From Bacteroidia bacterium (GTDB lineage: Bacteria > Bacteroidota > Bacteroidia > B-17B0 > Aurantibacillaceae): 64,000 nt of DNA. Position 1 is the stretch's first letter. Every line of letters begins with the position of its first letter. This document shows, piece by piece, positions 9,427-19,050 of the stretch. The position numbers and the translations under genes are program-made. The DNA is taken from positions 1-64,000 of the forward strand of contig JAEUTQ010000028.1 in NCBI GenBank assembly GCA_016787445.1. Reading direction: 5' to 3'. The notes below the pieces were generated by a model. That model did no database searches and was not told where the DNA came from. It saw nothing but the letters and a program-made list of their open reading frames with translations.

Positions 9427-12147
9427 ATGGACAAGTTTTCTTATGTAGGTACCAGTGATGTAAATGCGATCGAATCATTATTCAATCAGTATTTGCAAGA
9501 CCCCAATTCGGTTGACGCTTCGTGGAGGGATTTTTTTAAAGGTTTTGAATTTGCACGCACATCGTATGATGATGGCGGTGGAATTCCTGAAAATGTAGCG
9601 AAAGAGTTTAAGGTGATTGGCTTAATTGCCGGTTACCGTCAGCGCGGACATTTATTTACCAAAACGAATCCGGTTCGCCAACGCCGTACGTATGAACCAA
9701 CATTAGCGTTAGAGAACTTTGGTTTATCAGATAAAGATTTAGAAACCGTTTTTCAGGCGGGTAACGAAATAGGAATTGGTCCGGCTAAATTAAAAGACAT
9801 AGTTGCTCATTTAAATCAAACGTATTGTCAGAGTATTGGTGCAGAATATATGTTCATGCGTGAACCACAAGTTGTAAAGTGGTTACAAGAGCGTATGGAG
9901 AAAAATAAGAATACACCAAACTTTTCTAAAGAAGAAAAGCGTGTTATTCTGAAGAAATTAACGCAGGCGGTTGTTTTCGAAAATTATTTACACACGAAGT
10001 TTGTCGGACAAAAACGTTTTTCTCTGGAAGGAGGCGAAGCAGTTATTCCGGCTATGAATGCATTAATGGAGCATGGTGCTAATCTTGGTATTCAGGATTA
10101 TGTAATTGGAATGGCACACCGTGGGCGTTTAAATGTTCTTACCAACATCATGAATAAAACCTATAAGGATGTATTCACTGAGTTTGAAGGACGCCCAAGT
10201 GAAGATTCATTATTCGATGGCGATGTTAAATATCACATGGGTTATTCATCGGATCAAATTAGTGATGGCGGAAAAAAGACACACATGAGTCTGACTCCAA
10301 ATCCATCACACTTAGAAACTGTGGATCCTGTGGTTACGGGTATTGCACGCGCTAAAATTGATAACTTACATAACGGTGATAATTCAAAAGTATGTCCTGT
10401 GTTATTACATGGAGATGCGGCTATTGCCGGACAAGGTGTTGTGTATGAGGTGTTGCAAATGAGTCAGCTGGATGGTTATAAAACAGGCGGTACTGTTCAC
10501 TTTGTAATTAATAATCAGGTTGGTTTTACAACTAATTTTTTAGACGCACGTTCATCCACGTACTGTACAGATATTGCAAAGGTTGTTTTATCACCGGTAT
10601 TCCATGTGAATGGTGATGATGTTGAAGCTTTATGCTTTGTTTCAAAATTAGCAATGGAATTCCGTCAGACTTTCCATCGTGATGTTTTCATTGATGTATT
10701 GTGTTACCGTAAATACGGTCATAACGAAGGTGATGAGCCTCGCTTTACGCAACCTGTATTGTATAAGGCAATCGCGGCACATGCTAATCCGAAAGATATC
10801 TATGTAAAAAAATTAGAAACTGAAGGTTCTGAATTAGCTGCAGAGGCGAAGGAAATTGAAAAAGGATTTAAAGCGCAATTGGATGCTAACTTAGATGAAG
10901 CGAAGAAAACAGAGAAAGCTAAAATTACATCTTTCCTCGAAGGAAGCTGGAAAGGCGTAAGAATGGCAACAGAAAAGGATTTTGAATCTTCTCCTGATAC
11001 AGCCATCAGCGAAAAAGTATTTTTAGAGTTAGCTCAAAAAACTACAGAATTACCTAAAGACAAAAAATTCTTTAATAAAATTCAAAAAGTGTTCGACGAC
11101 CGTAAGGCGATGATAGCGAATGATAATTATGATTGGGCTATGGGCGAGTTGTTGGCTTATGCTTCTTTAATGAAGGAGGGTCATCATGTTCGTTTCAGCG
11201 GACAAGACGTTGAGCGCGGAACTTTCTCTCACCGTCACGCGGTAGTAAAAGTAGAAGATAGCGAAGAAGAATATACACCATTAAACAATTTAGGTACCGA
11301 CGGGCAATTACGTATTTACAATTCACATTTAAGTGAGTACGGTGTTTTAGGTTTCGAATATGGTTACGCCTTCGCATCGCCAAGCATATTAACCATTTGG
11401 GAAGCACAGTTTGGTGATTTCTTCAATGGTGCGCAAATCATTATTGATCAATATGTGGCATCGGCAGAAAGTAAATGGCGTCGTATGAATGGATTGGTAA
11501 TGTTATTACCACACGGTTACGAAGGTCAGGGACCGGAACACTCTTCAGCACGTATGGAGCGTTTCTTGCAAATGTGTGCGAATAATAATATTTACATTGT
11601 CAACACAACAACACCGGCTCAACAATTCCATGTATTGCGTCGTCAGTTAAAACGTGATTTCCGTAAACCATTAATTTGCTTTACGCCAAAGAAATTGTTG
11701 CGTTATCCTGCATGCGTAAGTAAAATCACTGATTTTACAAAAGGAGGATTTAAGGAAGTGTTAGATGATAATTTGGCGGACGCAAAAAAAGTAACACGTA
11801 TTGCTTTCTGCAGCGGTAAAGTATATTACGATTTAATTGAACGTCGTGCCAAGGAAAATGCGGATGATATCGCGTTCGTAAGATTAGAGCAATTGTATCC
11901 TTTCCCGCAAAAACAAATAGACGAAATTTTAAAGAAATACAGCAAAGCAAAAGATTTGATGTGGGTGCAGGAAGAAACCGAAAATGCAGGTGCTTGGCGC
12001 TACATTGATGGAAAAATGCGTTCGTTGAATTTAAAATATGTAGGTCGTGATGAATCAGCTTCACCGGCAACAGGATTCAGTAAACGTCATAATGAGGAAA
12101 GTGAGAACATCATGACAAAAATCTTTTCAAAAGTATTAGTGAAATAA
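9427..12147 (+). CDS. sucA: 2-oxoglutarate dehydrogenase E1 component
   Basis: A 906-aa thiamine-diphosphate enzyme that decarboxylates 2-oxoglutarate in the TCA cycle and passes the succinyl group to the E2 lipoyl arm. The start has the E2-binding N-terminal segment (SLFNQYLQDPNSVDASWRD). The centre carries the ThDP fold blocks HRGRLNVL, LLHGDAAIAGQG and INNQVGFTT, and the C-terminal part has the MLLPHGYEGQGPEHSSAR and VQEETENAG signatures. Full length for the family. It lies 29 bases upstream of sucB, forming the usual sucAB operon. The E3 subunit is not in the window. Confidence 0.97.
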   Translation: MDKFSYVGTSDVNAIESLFNQYLQDPNSVDASWRDFFKGFEFARTSYDDGGGIPENVAKEFKVIGLIAGYRQRGHLFTKTNPVRQRRTYEPTLALENFGLSDKDLETVFQAGNEIGIGPAKLKDIVAHLNQTYCQSIGAEYMFMREPQVVKWLQERMEKNKNTPNFSKEEKRVILKKLTQAVVFENYLHTKFVGQKRFSLEGGEAVIPAMNALMEHGANLGIQDYVIGMAHRGRLNVLTNIMNKTYKDVFTEFEGRPSEDSLFDGDVKYHMGYSSDQISDGGKKTHMSLTPNPSHLETVDPVVTGIARAKIDNLHNGDNSKVCPVLLHGDAAIAGQGVVYEVLQMSQLDGYKTGGTVHFVINNQVGFTTNFLDARSSTYCTDIAKVVLSPVFHVNGDDVEALCFVSKLAMEFRQTFHRDVFIDVLCYRKYGHNEGDEPRFTQPVLYKAIAAHANPKDIYVKKLETEGSELAAEAKEIEKGFKAQLDANLDEAKKTEKAKITSFLEGSWKGVRMATEKDFESSPDTAISEKVFLELAQKTTELPKDKKFFNKIQKVFDDRKAMIANDNYDWAMGELLAYASLMKEGHHVRFSGQDVERGTFSHRHAVVKVEDSEEEYTPLNNLGTDGQLRIYNSHLSEYGVLGFEYGYAFASPSILTIWEAQFGDFFNGAQIIIDQYVASAESKWRRMNGLVMLLPHGYEGQGPEHSSARMERFLQMCANNNIYIVNTTTPAQQFHVLRRQLKRDFRKPLICFTPKKLLRYPACVSKITDFTKGGFKEVLDDNLADAKKVTRIAFCSGKVYYDLIERRAKENADDIAFVRLEQLYPFPQKQIDEILKKYSKAKDLMWVQEETENAGAWRYIDGKMRSLNLKYVGRDESASPATGFSKRHNEESENIMTKIFSKVLVK

Positions 12148-12176
12148 AACAAATTCAAACATTCAAAAAATAAGAT

Positions 12177-13430
12177 ATGGCAATCGTAGAATTAAAAGTA
12201 CCTAGTCCCGGAGAATCAATTACTGAAGTTGTCATTGCCCGTTGGGTAAAACAAACTGGCGATGTAGTAGAGAAAGATGATGTATTAGCAGAAATTGACT
12301 CTGATAAAGCAACACTAACCTTAAATGCTGAAGAAAGCGGAAAGATTGAAGTATTAGCCGCGGAAGGCGATACTGTGAAAGTTGGACAGGTAGTAGTGAA
12401 GATTGACACCTCATTTAAACCGGAAGCAAAACCAAAAACAGAAGCTAAAGCTGAAGTAAAGGTTGAAGCAAAGAAGGAAGAAAAGCAAACTGTAACAACT
12501 ACCGTTGAAAAAGCCGGTACTTATGCTACAGGTACACCAAGCATCGCAGCTGCAAAAATGATGGCTGAAAACGGTATTAAATCTAATCAGATTAACGGTA
12601 CAGGTAAAGACGGACGCATCACAAAACAAGATGTGTTAGCTGCTCTATCTAACGGTCTTCCAACAGCGCTTGAAGTTGTTTCAAATAGCTGGAAAGGTGG
12701 TCGCGATAAAGATAAAGTGAAGATGACTTCGTTACGTAAAACGGTTGCAAAGCGATTGGTTTCAGTGAAAAATGAAACAGCGATGTTAACCACATTTAAC
12801 GAGGTTGACATGAGCGCTATTTACGCGATTCGTGCGAAGTATAAAGACAAATTCAAAGAAGTTTACGGAACTAATATTGGTTTCATGAGTTTCTTTACAA
12901 AAGCAGTGACAGAAGCCTTGTATCATTTCCCTGCGGTAAACGCTATGATTGATGGCGAAGAAATTGTTTACAACAAATATTGTGATATCGGTATTGCGGT
13001 GAGTGCACCAAAAGGTTTAATGGTTCCTGTGTTGCGTAATGCTGAGTTAATGAGTTTAGCGCAAATTGAAGCAGGTATTAAAGATTTAGCTATTAAAGCA
13101 CGCGACGGAAAGTTAACTATTCCTGATATGGAAGGTGGAACTTTTACGATAACTAATGGTGGTGTATTTGGAAGTATGATGAGTACGCCAATCATTAATC
13201 CGCCGCAAAGCGCTATTTTAGGCATGCACAACGTTGTGGAACGCCCAATGGCAGTAAACGGTAAAGTAGAAATTCGTCCAATGATGTATGTTGCTTTAAG
13301 TTACGATCACCGTATTATCGACGGACGTGAAAGCGTTGGATTCCTTGTAAAAGTGAAAGAAATGTTAGAGAACCCAACTAAGATGTTATTCGGCGGGAAA
13401 AATCCGGAAGAGATTTTACTTGGACTTTAA
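12177..13430 (+). CDS. sucB: Dihydrolipoyl succinyltransferase (2-oxoglutarate dehydrogenase E2)
   Basis: A 417-aa E2 core subunit that moves the succinyl group from E1 to CoA. Domains in order: one lipoyl domain (1-75, lipoyl-lysine in EIDSDKATL), an Ala/Lys/Glu/Val-rich flexible linker (about 80-115), an E1/E3-binding domain (about 118-155, [14 protein letters not shown]), and the catalytic core with the [13 protein letters not shown] active site at the C-terminus. Complete and in-frame with sucA upstream; a clear terminator follows. Confidence 0.97.
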   Translation: MAIVELKVPSPGESITEVVIARWVKQTGDVVEKDDVLAEIDSDKATLTLNAEESGKIEVLAAEGDTVKVGQVVVKIDTSFKPEAKPKTEAKAEVKVEAKKEEKQTVTTTVEKAGTYATGTPSIAAAKMMAENGIKSNQINGTGKDGRITKQDVLAALSNGLPTALEVVSNSWKGGRDKDKVKMTSLRKTVAKRLVSVKNETAMLTTFNEVDMSAIYAIRAKYKDKFKEVYGTNIGFMSFFTKAVTEALYHFPAVNAMIDGEEIVYNKYCDIGIAVSAPKGLMVPVLRNAELMSLAQIEAGIKDLAIKARDGKLTIPDMEGGTFTITNGGVFGSMMSTPIINPPQSAILGMHNVVERPMAVNGKVEIRPMMYVALSYDHRIIDGRESVGFLVKVKEMLENPTKMLFGGKNPEEILLGL

Positions 13431-13447
13431 TCATATATTAAATGAAT

Positions 13448-13476
13448 AAACCCCGGCAAAATGTCGGGGTTTTTTG
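13448..13476 (+). terminator. Rho-independent terminator of sucAB
   Basis: A stem of CCCCG (13451-13455) with CGGGG (13465-13469), extended by an A:T pair, is followed by a six-base T-run on the plus strand, 20 bases past the sucB stop codon. Confidence 0.85.
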
Positions 13477-13508
13477 TTACCTTTTCTTTTTAAAGCATTA
13501 TATTTTTA

Positions 13509-14693
13509 TTGAAGAGATTTTTACTCATATTTTTATTAGTTGGACTTGAATTAAGTGCGCAGAAGGCAAAGCCCGATACAGTGTTTTGTGATTGTGACAA
13601 GGCAAGGATTTTATCTATTAACGATAATGCAACCGTAAATAAAACACTTAGCTCTTCCGGTTTCGGAAACATTAAGGAAATTAGTCCGTCTAAACAAAAG
13701 ACTCATTTCGCTTTCGAGCAAGAACATTACAGTGCATGGTACAAATTAAATATAAAATCTGAGGGACATTTATGTTTTGATATAGTGCCAAACAAGCCAC
13801 AAGATGATTACGATTTTATGTTATTTAAAGCCGGAAGTAATTTTTGTGATAGTTTAAGTAAGTATAAAATTAAACCTGTACGAGCATGTATCTCCAGAAA
13901 TAAAGAAGAAATCAAGGGCTATACAGGTTTAAATAATTTAAGCAAGAAAGAATTTGTAAAAGAAGGTATTGGGGATTCGTATGTGAAATCGATTTTAGTA
14001 AAGCCCGGGGAAACATATTATTTGGTTTTGGATAATGTTTATGAAGGAGGAGAGGGGCATTCAATCCGTTTTTATATGGAAGAACCTGTACAAATTAAAG
14101 GTAAGGTCATAAATGAAAACAACAATCCCGTAAAGGCCGATATTACGCTTACTAACCAAAAGGGAGATACACTTTTCACCTCTCAAAGTGACAAAAACGG
14201 AAATTATTTAATTAATGCAAGTCTTAGAAAAAGCACAAATTATGTTCTGAATTTTTATGCGGATAGCAGTTTGATTTTTGCCAAGAACATTAATGTAAAA
14301 TCTCAAGATAGCATTTTAAAAATAGAAACCGTGCTTCCAAAACTAAAGAAGGGATTAAAATATCCCATTGGAAGCATTAACTTTCATGGAGGCTTGGCGG
14401 TTTATATTACGGCAGCTATTCCGTCTTTGTATAATTTAAGAAAATTGATGCGTGCAAATCCAACTTTAAAAATTAAGATCATAGGTCATACCAATGGTTG
14501 TGATGCCGGCGTAGATGAACTGTCTGTTAATCGGGCCAAACGCATCAAACAATTTTTAGTTGAAAATAAGGTAGAAGAGAGCAGAATTGAGGTGGAAGGA
14601 AAGGGCTGCAGGGAAATGCTCTTTCCCAAACCACTTACTTTTAGTCAAATGGAACAAAACCGAAGGGTAGAGGTTATGGTAATTGAATATTAA
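13509..14693 (+). CDS. OmpA family outer-membrane/peptidoglycan-associated protein
   Basis: A 394-aa protein translated from a TTG at 13509-13511; no in-frame ATG precedes the signal peptide (about 1-18, ending in SAQ), so TTG is the best start. The middle (about 195-260) is a carboxypeptidase-regulatory-like beta domain (GKVINENNNPVKADITLTNQKG, shown here in part as GKVINENNNPV). The last 110 residues are an OmpA C-terminal domain (IIGHTNGCDAGVDELSVNRA, ending NRRVEVMVI), which binds peptidoglycan. It is probably tethered between outer membrane and wall. Monocistronic. Confidence 0.82.
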   Translation: MKRFLLIFLLVGLELSAQKAKPDTVFCDCDKARILSINDNATVNKTLSSSGFGNIKEISPSKQKTHFAFEQEHYSAWYKLNIKSEGHLCFDIVPNKPQDDYDFMLFKAGSNFCDSLSKYKIKPVRACISRNKEEIKGYTGLNNLSKKEFVKEGIGDSYVKSILVKPGETYYLVLDNVYEGGEGHSIRFYMEEPVQIKGKVINENNNPVKADITLTNQKGDTLFTSQSDKNGNYLINASLRKSTNYVLNFYADSSLIFAKNINVKSQDSILKIETVLPKLKKGLKYPIGSINFHGGLAVYITAAIPSLYNLRKLMRANPTLKIKIIGHTNGCDAGVDELSVNRAKRIKQFLVENKVEESRIEVEGKGCREMLFPKPLTFSQMEQNRRVEVMVIEY

Positions 14694-14757
14694 AATTATT
14701 TAACTAAACATCGAATTCTGAATCGGTTTTATCTGTGAAAGTCAGTCTTAATCTTCG

Positions 14758-14765
14758 TATATTTG
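14758..14765 (+). promoter_or_regulatory. Candidate Bacteroidota -7 element
   Basis: TATATTTG matches TAnnTTTG exactly and lies 18 bases before the start codon of the Bax-inhibitor-1 gene. A -33 partner at the expected distance is not clear. Confidence 0.4.
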
Positions 14766-14783
14766 TTCTAAAATTTTAGAAAA

Positions 14784-15521
14784 ATGGAAAACACAAATTT
14801 CAGAAGCACCAACATCAACAACATTCAGGATGCAACGATTGTAAACAGCAGCACGCTTTTACGTTCAGTTTTCTCATGGATGACTTTGGCACTAGTAATT
14901 ACAACAATCTCATCTATGCTTTTCGCATTTGTACCGGATTTAGTTCGTATGCTTTTTGTGGAAACTGCAGAAGGTTATAAGTTAAGCATTTTTGCCTGGG
15001 TGGTTATGTTTGCTCCGCTCGGATTCGTTATGTTAATGTCTTTCGGATTTAACAAGCTTTCTTATCCTGCATTAATCGCTGTGTTTTTAGCTTATTCAGC
15101 CGTTAACGGTATTAGCTTAAGTTTCATCTTCATGGTGTATGAGTTGGGGTCAATTTTCAATGTATTCCTAAGCTCTGTAGCTTTATTCGCTGTAATGGCC
15201 ATTGCAGGTTATACTACCAAGACTGATTTAACCAAAATGGGAAGTTTATTAATGATCGGTTTAATTGGAATCATTATTGCTTCAGTAATCAATATTTTCA
15301 TGCAAAGTGATAAAATGAGCTTTATCTGTAGTATTCTTGGTGTAATTATTTTCACAGGCTTAACTGCTTGGGATGTTCAGAAGATTAAAAATTTAGCTGC
15401 TGAAGATGATGGCAGTACACCATTTAGAAAATTAGCCGTAATGGGCGCTCTAAACCTTTATCTTGATTTCATTAATATTTTCTTATACCTTTTACGTTTG
15501 TTCGGAGGTCGTAAGGATTAA
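14784..15521 (+). CDS. Bax inhibitor-1/YccA family membrane protein
   Basis: A 245-aa integral inner-membrane protein with seven hydrophobic spans. It carries the family signature in the last third (GLTAWDVQKIKNLA, then LNLYLDFINIFLYLLRLFG), including the paired aspartates thought to form the pH sensor of calcium-leak BI-1 proteins. The role in Bacteroidota is unclear; relatives affect FtsH-dependent turnover or ion leak. A single gene with a terminator directly downstream. Confidence 0.92.
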   Translation: MENTNFRSTNINNIQDATIVNSSTLLRSVFSWMTLALVITTISSMLFAFVPDLVRMLFVETAEGYKLSIFAWVVMFAPLGFVMLMSFGFNKLSYPALIAVFLAYSAVNGISLSFIFMVYELGSIFNVFLSSVALFAVMAIAGYTTKTDLTKMGSLLMIGLIGIIIASVINIFMQSDKMSFICSILGVIIFTGLTAWDVQKIKNLAAEDDGSTPFRKLAVMGALNLYLDFINIFLYLLRLFGGRKD

Positions 15522-15540
15522 TATTCAATCATGTCGTTTA

Positions 15541-15570
15541 AAAGCCCAAACATATGTTTGGGCTTTTTTA
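15541..15570 (+). terminator. Terminator of the Bax-inhibitor-1 gene
   Basis: A near-perfect inverted repeat AAGCCCAAACATATGTTTGG CTT followed by T6 on the plus strand, about 20 bases after the stop codon. Confidence 0.85.
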
Positions 15571-15576
15571 TGCATA

Positions 15577-15602
15577 AAAAAAACCGCCAATAGGCGGTTT
15601 AA
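15577..15602 (-). terminator. Terminator of the THX gene
   Basis: Inverted repeat AAACCGCC-AATA-GGCGGTTT followed on the minus strand by a T-run. It overlaps the region just after the THX stop codon, so two back-to-back terminators separate the convergent genes. Confidence 0.8.
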
Positions 15603-15603
15603 A

Positions 15604-15753
15604 TTATTTTGCTGCTTTTTTTGTAGCCTTCTTTTTTACTCCGGCTTTTTTAGCAGCAGCCGCTTTTTTTGCAGCCTTTTTGCGCTTACGTAAAACACCA
15701 TAAGTTCCGATATGAATTTTACCGCGCTTCGAACGTTGATCACCTTTTCCCAT
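15604..15753 (-). CDS. 30S ribosomal protein THX
   Basis: A 49-aa very basic protein. The ATG at 15751-15753 gives MGKGDQRSKRGKIHIGTYG, the conserved start of Bacteroidota THX proteins; the 15 extra upstream residues are not part of it. The rest is an Ala/Lys-rich tail that would contact 16S rRNA in the head of the small subunit. It is divergent to rnpA and convergent to the Bax-inhibitor gene. Confidence 0.88.
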   Translation of the reverse strand: MGKGDQRSKRGKIHIGTYGVLRKRKKAAKKAAAAKKAGVKKKATKKAAK

Positions 15754-15857
15754 TTGATAATTTTTATAATTGCCGGTAAAAATAGAAAAATAAATCAAAA
15801 ATCCATAGTCTGCTGCAATTCCTTTCCCACTATCCGTATATTTACTAAAAAAACAAA

Positions 15858-16220
15858 CTGGCTAATTCATTTCATAAGCACGAAAGACTCTGCAGTAAAA
15901 AGCAAATCGAGTATTTGTTTAAGGAGGGAAAATCTAAATCAGCCTATCCTGTAAAGCTCATTTATGTTGCTTTTCCTGATGACCCAAACCCTCAAATCAA
16001 GGCCATGTTTGTGGCACCAAAAAAGAAATTCAGAGATGCGCATCAACGTAATAAGTTAAAGCGTCGCATGCGGGAGGCATATCGTTTACAGAAAACTACT
16101 TTTTATGAAGGCCGCACTCAAGAGGTCGCACTCCATCTTGCTTTTGTTTATATAGGTAGCGAGGCTCAGCCTTATGACGCTATTTATAAGGCCATACAAA
16201 AGCTATTAACAAATCTATAG
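15858..16220 (+). CDS. rnpA: Ribonuclease P protein component, probable non-AUG start
   Basis: The protein subunit of RNase P, which helps the RNA subunit mature tRNA 5' ends. The conserved RNP motif is present as RNKLKRRMREAYR. An ATG-like start chosen by simple rules falls at a TTG (15915), but that would cut the conserved N-terminus. The frame stays open upstream to a stop at 15846 and reads ANSFHKHERLCSKKQIEYLF, which matches the family N-terminus (the FxKxxRL segment). The only usable start there is CTG at 15858, giving 120 aa, the usual length. The family call is firm; the exact start is inference. Confidence 0.8.
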   Translation: MANSFHKHERLCSKKQIEYLFKEGKSKSAYPVKLIYVAFPDDPNPQIKAMFVAPKKKFRDAHQRNKLKRRMREAYRLQKTTFYEGRTQEVALHLAFVYIGSEAQPYDAIYKAIQKLLTNL

Positions 16221-16291
16221 CCATAATTTTACACGAGCGGCAGCACATTTGCTTAAATATTATGTAATTTTAATTATATAATTAGTTAGGC

Positions 16292-17983
16292 ATGCAGTCA
16301 TCAGTCAATAAAAAGCGTTACATCCTTGTTTTTGCAATCGTAGGTGTATTATCGTTGGGCTTTATTAAAACCGATTTGTTTGAAGTATCGAAGAACCTCG
16401 ATATTTTTAATAACCTTTATCGTGTTCTTAACGAATCCTATGTAGACGAGACAAAACCCGGCCAATTAATGAAGACTGCAATTGACGGGATGCTAGAGTC
16501 GCTGGATCCGTACACAAATTATATTACGGAGAATGATTTAGAGGACTTCATGATTATGACTACCGGTGAATACGGTGGAGTAGGAGCGCGTGTAGGTGAT
16601 GTAGATGGTAAAATCATGATTTACGATATATACGAAGGTTTTTCAGCACAGCGTAACGGAGTAATTGCCGGTGATGAAATAGTTGAAATCAACGGACAAA
16701 ATGTAAAGGGTAAAAAATCAGATGATGTGAGTCCACTTTTAAAAGGACAAGCAGGATCGCCACTTAAAATTAAGGTTATTCATCCGGGGCAAACTTCACC
16801 CGTGGAAATTAATTTAATGCGTGAAGAGATTAAACTTAAACCTGTTCCTTATTCAGGAATGATTGATAATAAAACAGGCTACATTAAATTAATTCAATTC
16901 ACCGAAAATTGCAGCGTTATGGTGAAAGACGCGCTCACTAAATTAAAAGAGAGAAATTGTAAATCATTAATTCTTGATATGCGTGGCAACCCCGGCGGTT
17001 TAATGCTGGAAGCGGTGAATATTGTGAATTTATTCGTTGATAAGGGGCGTGAAGTTGTTTCTACAAAGGGTAAAGTGTCTGATTGGGATAAAACCTATAT
17101 TTCCGTTAATCCTCCTGTAGATACAATCATGCCACTTGTTGTTTTGATAGATGAGAACTCAGCTTCTGCAGCTGAAATTGTAGCCGGCGCCTTACAAGAT
17201 TTAGATCGTGCTGCCATTGTTGGTCAGCGTTCATTCGGAAAAGGATTGGTTCAGCAGACCCGCGATTTAACCTATAATGCAAAGCTGAAGGTAACGGTAG
17301 CTAAGTATTACATTCCGAGCGGAAGATGTATTCAAGCTTTGGATTATACACACAAGGATGAAGATGGTCGCGTAGAAAAAGTGCCTGATTCCTTAATCAC
17401 TGCATTTAAAACGAAAAGCGGACGGATTGTTTACGATGGCGCAGGAATTATGCCGGATGTTATAATGGAACCGCAAAAACTGAATCATATTACATTGACT
17501 CTAATCAATAAGAATCACTTTTTTAATTATGCTACTCAATATGTGTTAAATCACGGGAAAATTAATTCGGTGAAAGATTTTCAACTCAATGATCAGGAAT
17601 ACGCTTCGTTTGTAGAGTATTTAAAGGATAAAGATGTGAGTTATAAAACCGACAGTGAGCGGGCTTTGGAAGAATTAAAAAAGCAATCGGAAGAAGAAAG
17701 CTATTATCAAAATATCAAATCCGATTATGATGCTTTAGTGGCAAAAATGCAAGCCGATAAAAAGGACGACTTAAGTAAATTTAAATCTGAGATCAAGCAA
17801 TATTTAGAAGAGGAAATTATATCGCGTTATTTTTATATGAATGGCCGTATTGAACACAATATGAAAACGGATATGGAACTTAAAGCCGCACAGGAATTAT
17901 TGAGTAATGACGGAAAATATAAAGGCATTCTAACGTTAAAAGAGAAAGCAACCCGTCCGTTTAATCCGCGAAAAAAATTCTAG
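16292..17983 (+). CDS. S41 family carboxy-terminal processing protease (CtpA-like)
   Basis: A 563-aa periplasmic serine protease that trims the C-termini of exported proteins. An uncleaved N-terminal membrane segment (about 8-26) is followed by the cap, a PDZ domain (about 88-170) and the S41 catalytic core. The Ser/Lys dyad is visible: S292 in DENSASAAE and K317 in GQRSFGKG, exactly 25 residues apart as in Tsp/CtpA. A long helical C-terminal tail (about 430-563) follows. It sits 71 bases after rnpA and may be co-transcribed with it; its convergent neighbour holA overlaps it by 4 bases. Confidence 0.92.
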   Translation: MQSSVNKKRYILVFAIVGVLSLGFIKTDLFEVSKNLDIFNNLYRVLNESYVDETKPGQLMKTAIDGMLESLDPYTNYITENDLEDFMIMTTGEYGGVGARVGDVDGKIMIYDIYEGFSAQRNGVIAGDEIVEINGQNVKGKKSDDVSPLLKGQAGSPLKIKVIHPGQTSPVEINLMREEIKLKPVPYSGMIDNKTGYIKLIQFTENCSVMVKDALTKLKERNCKSLILDMRGNPGGLMLEAVNIVNLFVDKGREVVSTKGKVSDWDKTYISVNPPVDTIMPLVVLIDENSASAAEIVAGALQDLDRAAIVGQRSFGKGLVQQTRDLTYNAKLKVTVAKYYIPSGRCIQALDYTHKDEDGRVEKVPDSLITAFKTKSGRIVYDGAGIMPDVIMEPQKLNHITLTLINKNHFFNYATQYVLNHGKINSVKDFQLNDQEYASFVEYLKDKDVSYKTDSERALEELKKQSEEESYYQNIKSDYDALVAKMQADKKDDLSKFKSEIKQYLEEEIISRYFYMNGRIEHNMKTDMELKAAQELLSNDGKYKGILTLKEKATRPFNPRKKF

Positions 17984-19047
17984 TGTAGAATTCTAAAAAC
18001 CAATTCTTTCAATAATTCACCATTGGAGGTTCCGCCGTTGTTAACGCCTTTGGTTTTTAAATCACATTCTTTTAAAAGAGTGAAAATCGTTTTTAATTTT
18101 CCGGTATTATAATTAGCAGCGGCTTTTGCGTAGCCGTCAACAAAGAATGGATTTACGCCCAAGGCTTGTGCTGCAGCAAATTTGCTTTTATCGGCTAAGA
18201 AATGATAACGTAAAATTTTAGTGAAGTAACCATACAATGAACCAAGAATCATAACCGGATGATGCTCTTTTTCATTCGATGCAAAATAATTTATGATGCG
18301 ATTGGCTTTTAAAATATCTTTCTTCGCTAAAGCATCTTGAAATTCAAAGATGTTATACTCTTTACTAATGCCGATATTATCCTGCACCATTTCCGCAGTA
18401 ATTTCGCCGCCTTCTTTTAAATTGATGGTTAGCTTTTCTATTTCATTGACAATTTTCGATAAATCATTACCAAGCGATTCTGCCAATAAAAAAGTAGCCT
18501 TCGGATTAATGCTGTATTTTTTTTCTTTAATATGTGAATTAATCCAGTCGGGAAGTTGGTTGTCGTAAAGTGGTTTGAATTCTAAATAAACAGCGTTCTT
18601 CTGAATAGCCTTTGCGATGGCACTTCGTTTATCTAATGTTTTATACTTGTAACAAAAAACTAAAATAGTAGTTGGTTGCGGATTTTGCACATAGTGCAAA
18701 AATTGAGCTGCGGCATTTGATTTGGATGCAGATGATTTTCCTTCATCTTCATCGTCGCCGGCACTCTTATTTAATTCTTTAATGTTTTGCGCTTCCTTTA
18801 CAATTACCACTTGATATTCGCTCATCATGGGGAATTGTTTCGCCAGCGATAATATAGAAGCTAAATCCGTATCTTTTCCATATACAACAGTCTGATTGAA
18901 TTCTCTTTCACCTTCATCTAAAACTGTTTTTTCAAGTTTGTCTGAAATTTGGTCAATATAAAAAGGCTCTTCTCCGCAAAGAAAATACACAGGTTTAAAT
19001 AACCTGCGATTTATATCCAACATAACCTGATTAAATTCCTTCGACAT
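17980..19047 (-). CDS. holA: DNA polymerase III subunit delta
   Basis: A 355-aa clamp-loader subunit that opens the beta sliding clamp at the replication fork. It shows the family start (PVYFLCGEEPFYIDQI), the central RecA-like fold without a catalytic P-loop, and the helical C-terminal collar domain (LYGYFTKILRYHFLADK). A low-complexity acidic/Ser insert near residues 90-115 is unusual but in a loop. It lies 3 bases after the aldehyde dehydrogenase gene, so it is read in the deoC-aldh-holA unit. Confidence 0.88.
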   Translation of the reverse strand: MSKEFNQVMLDINRRLFKPVYFLCGEEPFYIDQISDKLEKTVLDEGEREFNQTVVYGKDTDLASILSLAKQFPMMSEYQVVIVKEAQNIKELNKSAGDDEDEGKSSASKSNAAAQFLHYVQNPQPTTILVFCYKYKTLDKRSAIAKAIQKNAVYLEFKPLYDNQLPDWINSHIKEKKYSINPKATFLLAESLGNDLSKIVNEIEKLTINLKEGGEITAEMVQDNIGISKEYNIFEFQDALAKKDILKANRIINYFASNEKEHHPVMILGSLYGYFTKILRYHFLADKSKFAAAQALGVNPFFVDGYAKAAANYNTGKLKTIFTLLKECDLKTKGVNNGGTSNGELLKELVFRILH

Positions 19048-19050
19048 AAT

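Noticed and set aside
15712-15954. Plus-strand 80-aa frame over the THX/rnpA gap
   Set aside because: It crosses the THX gene antisense and the rnpA start in another frame, and has no recognisable features.
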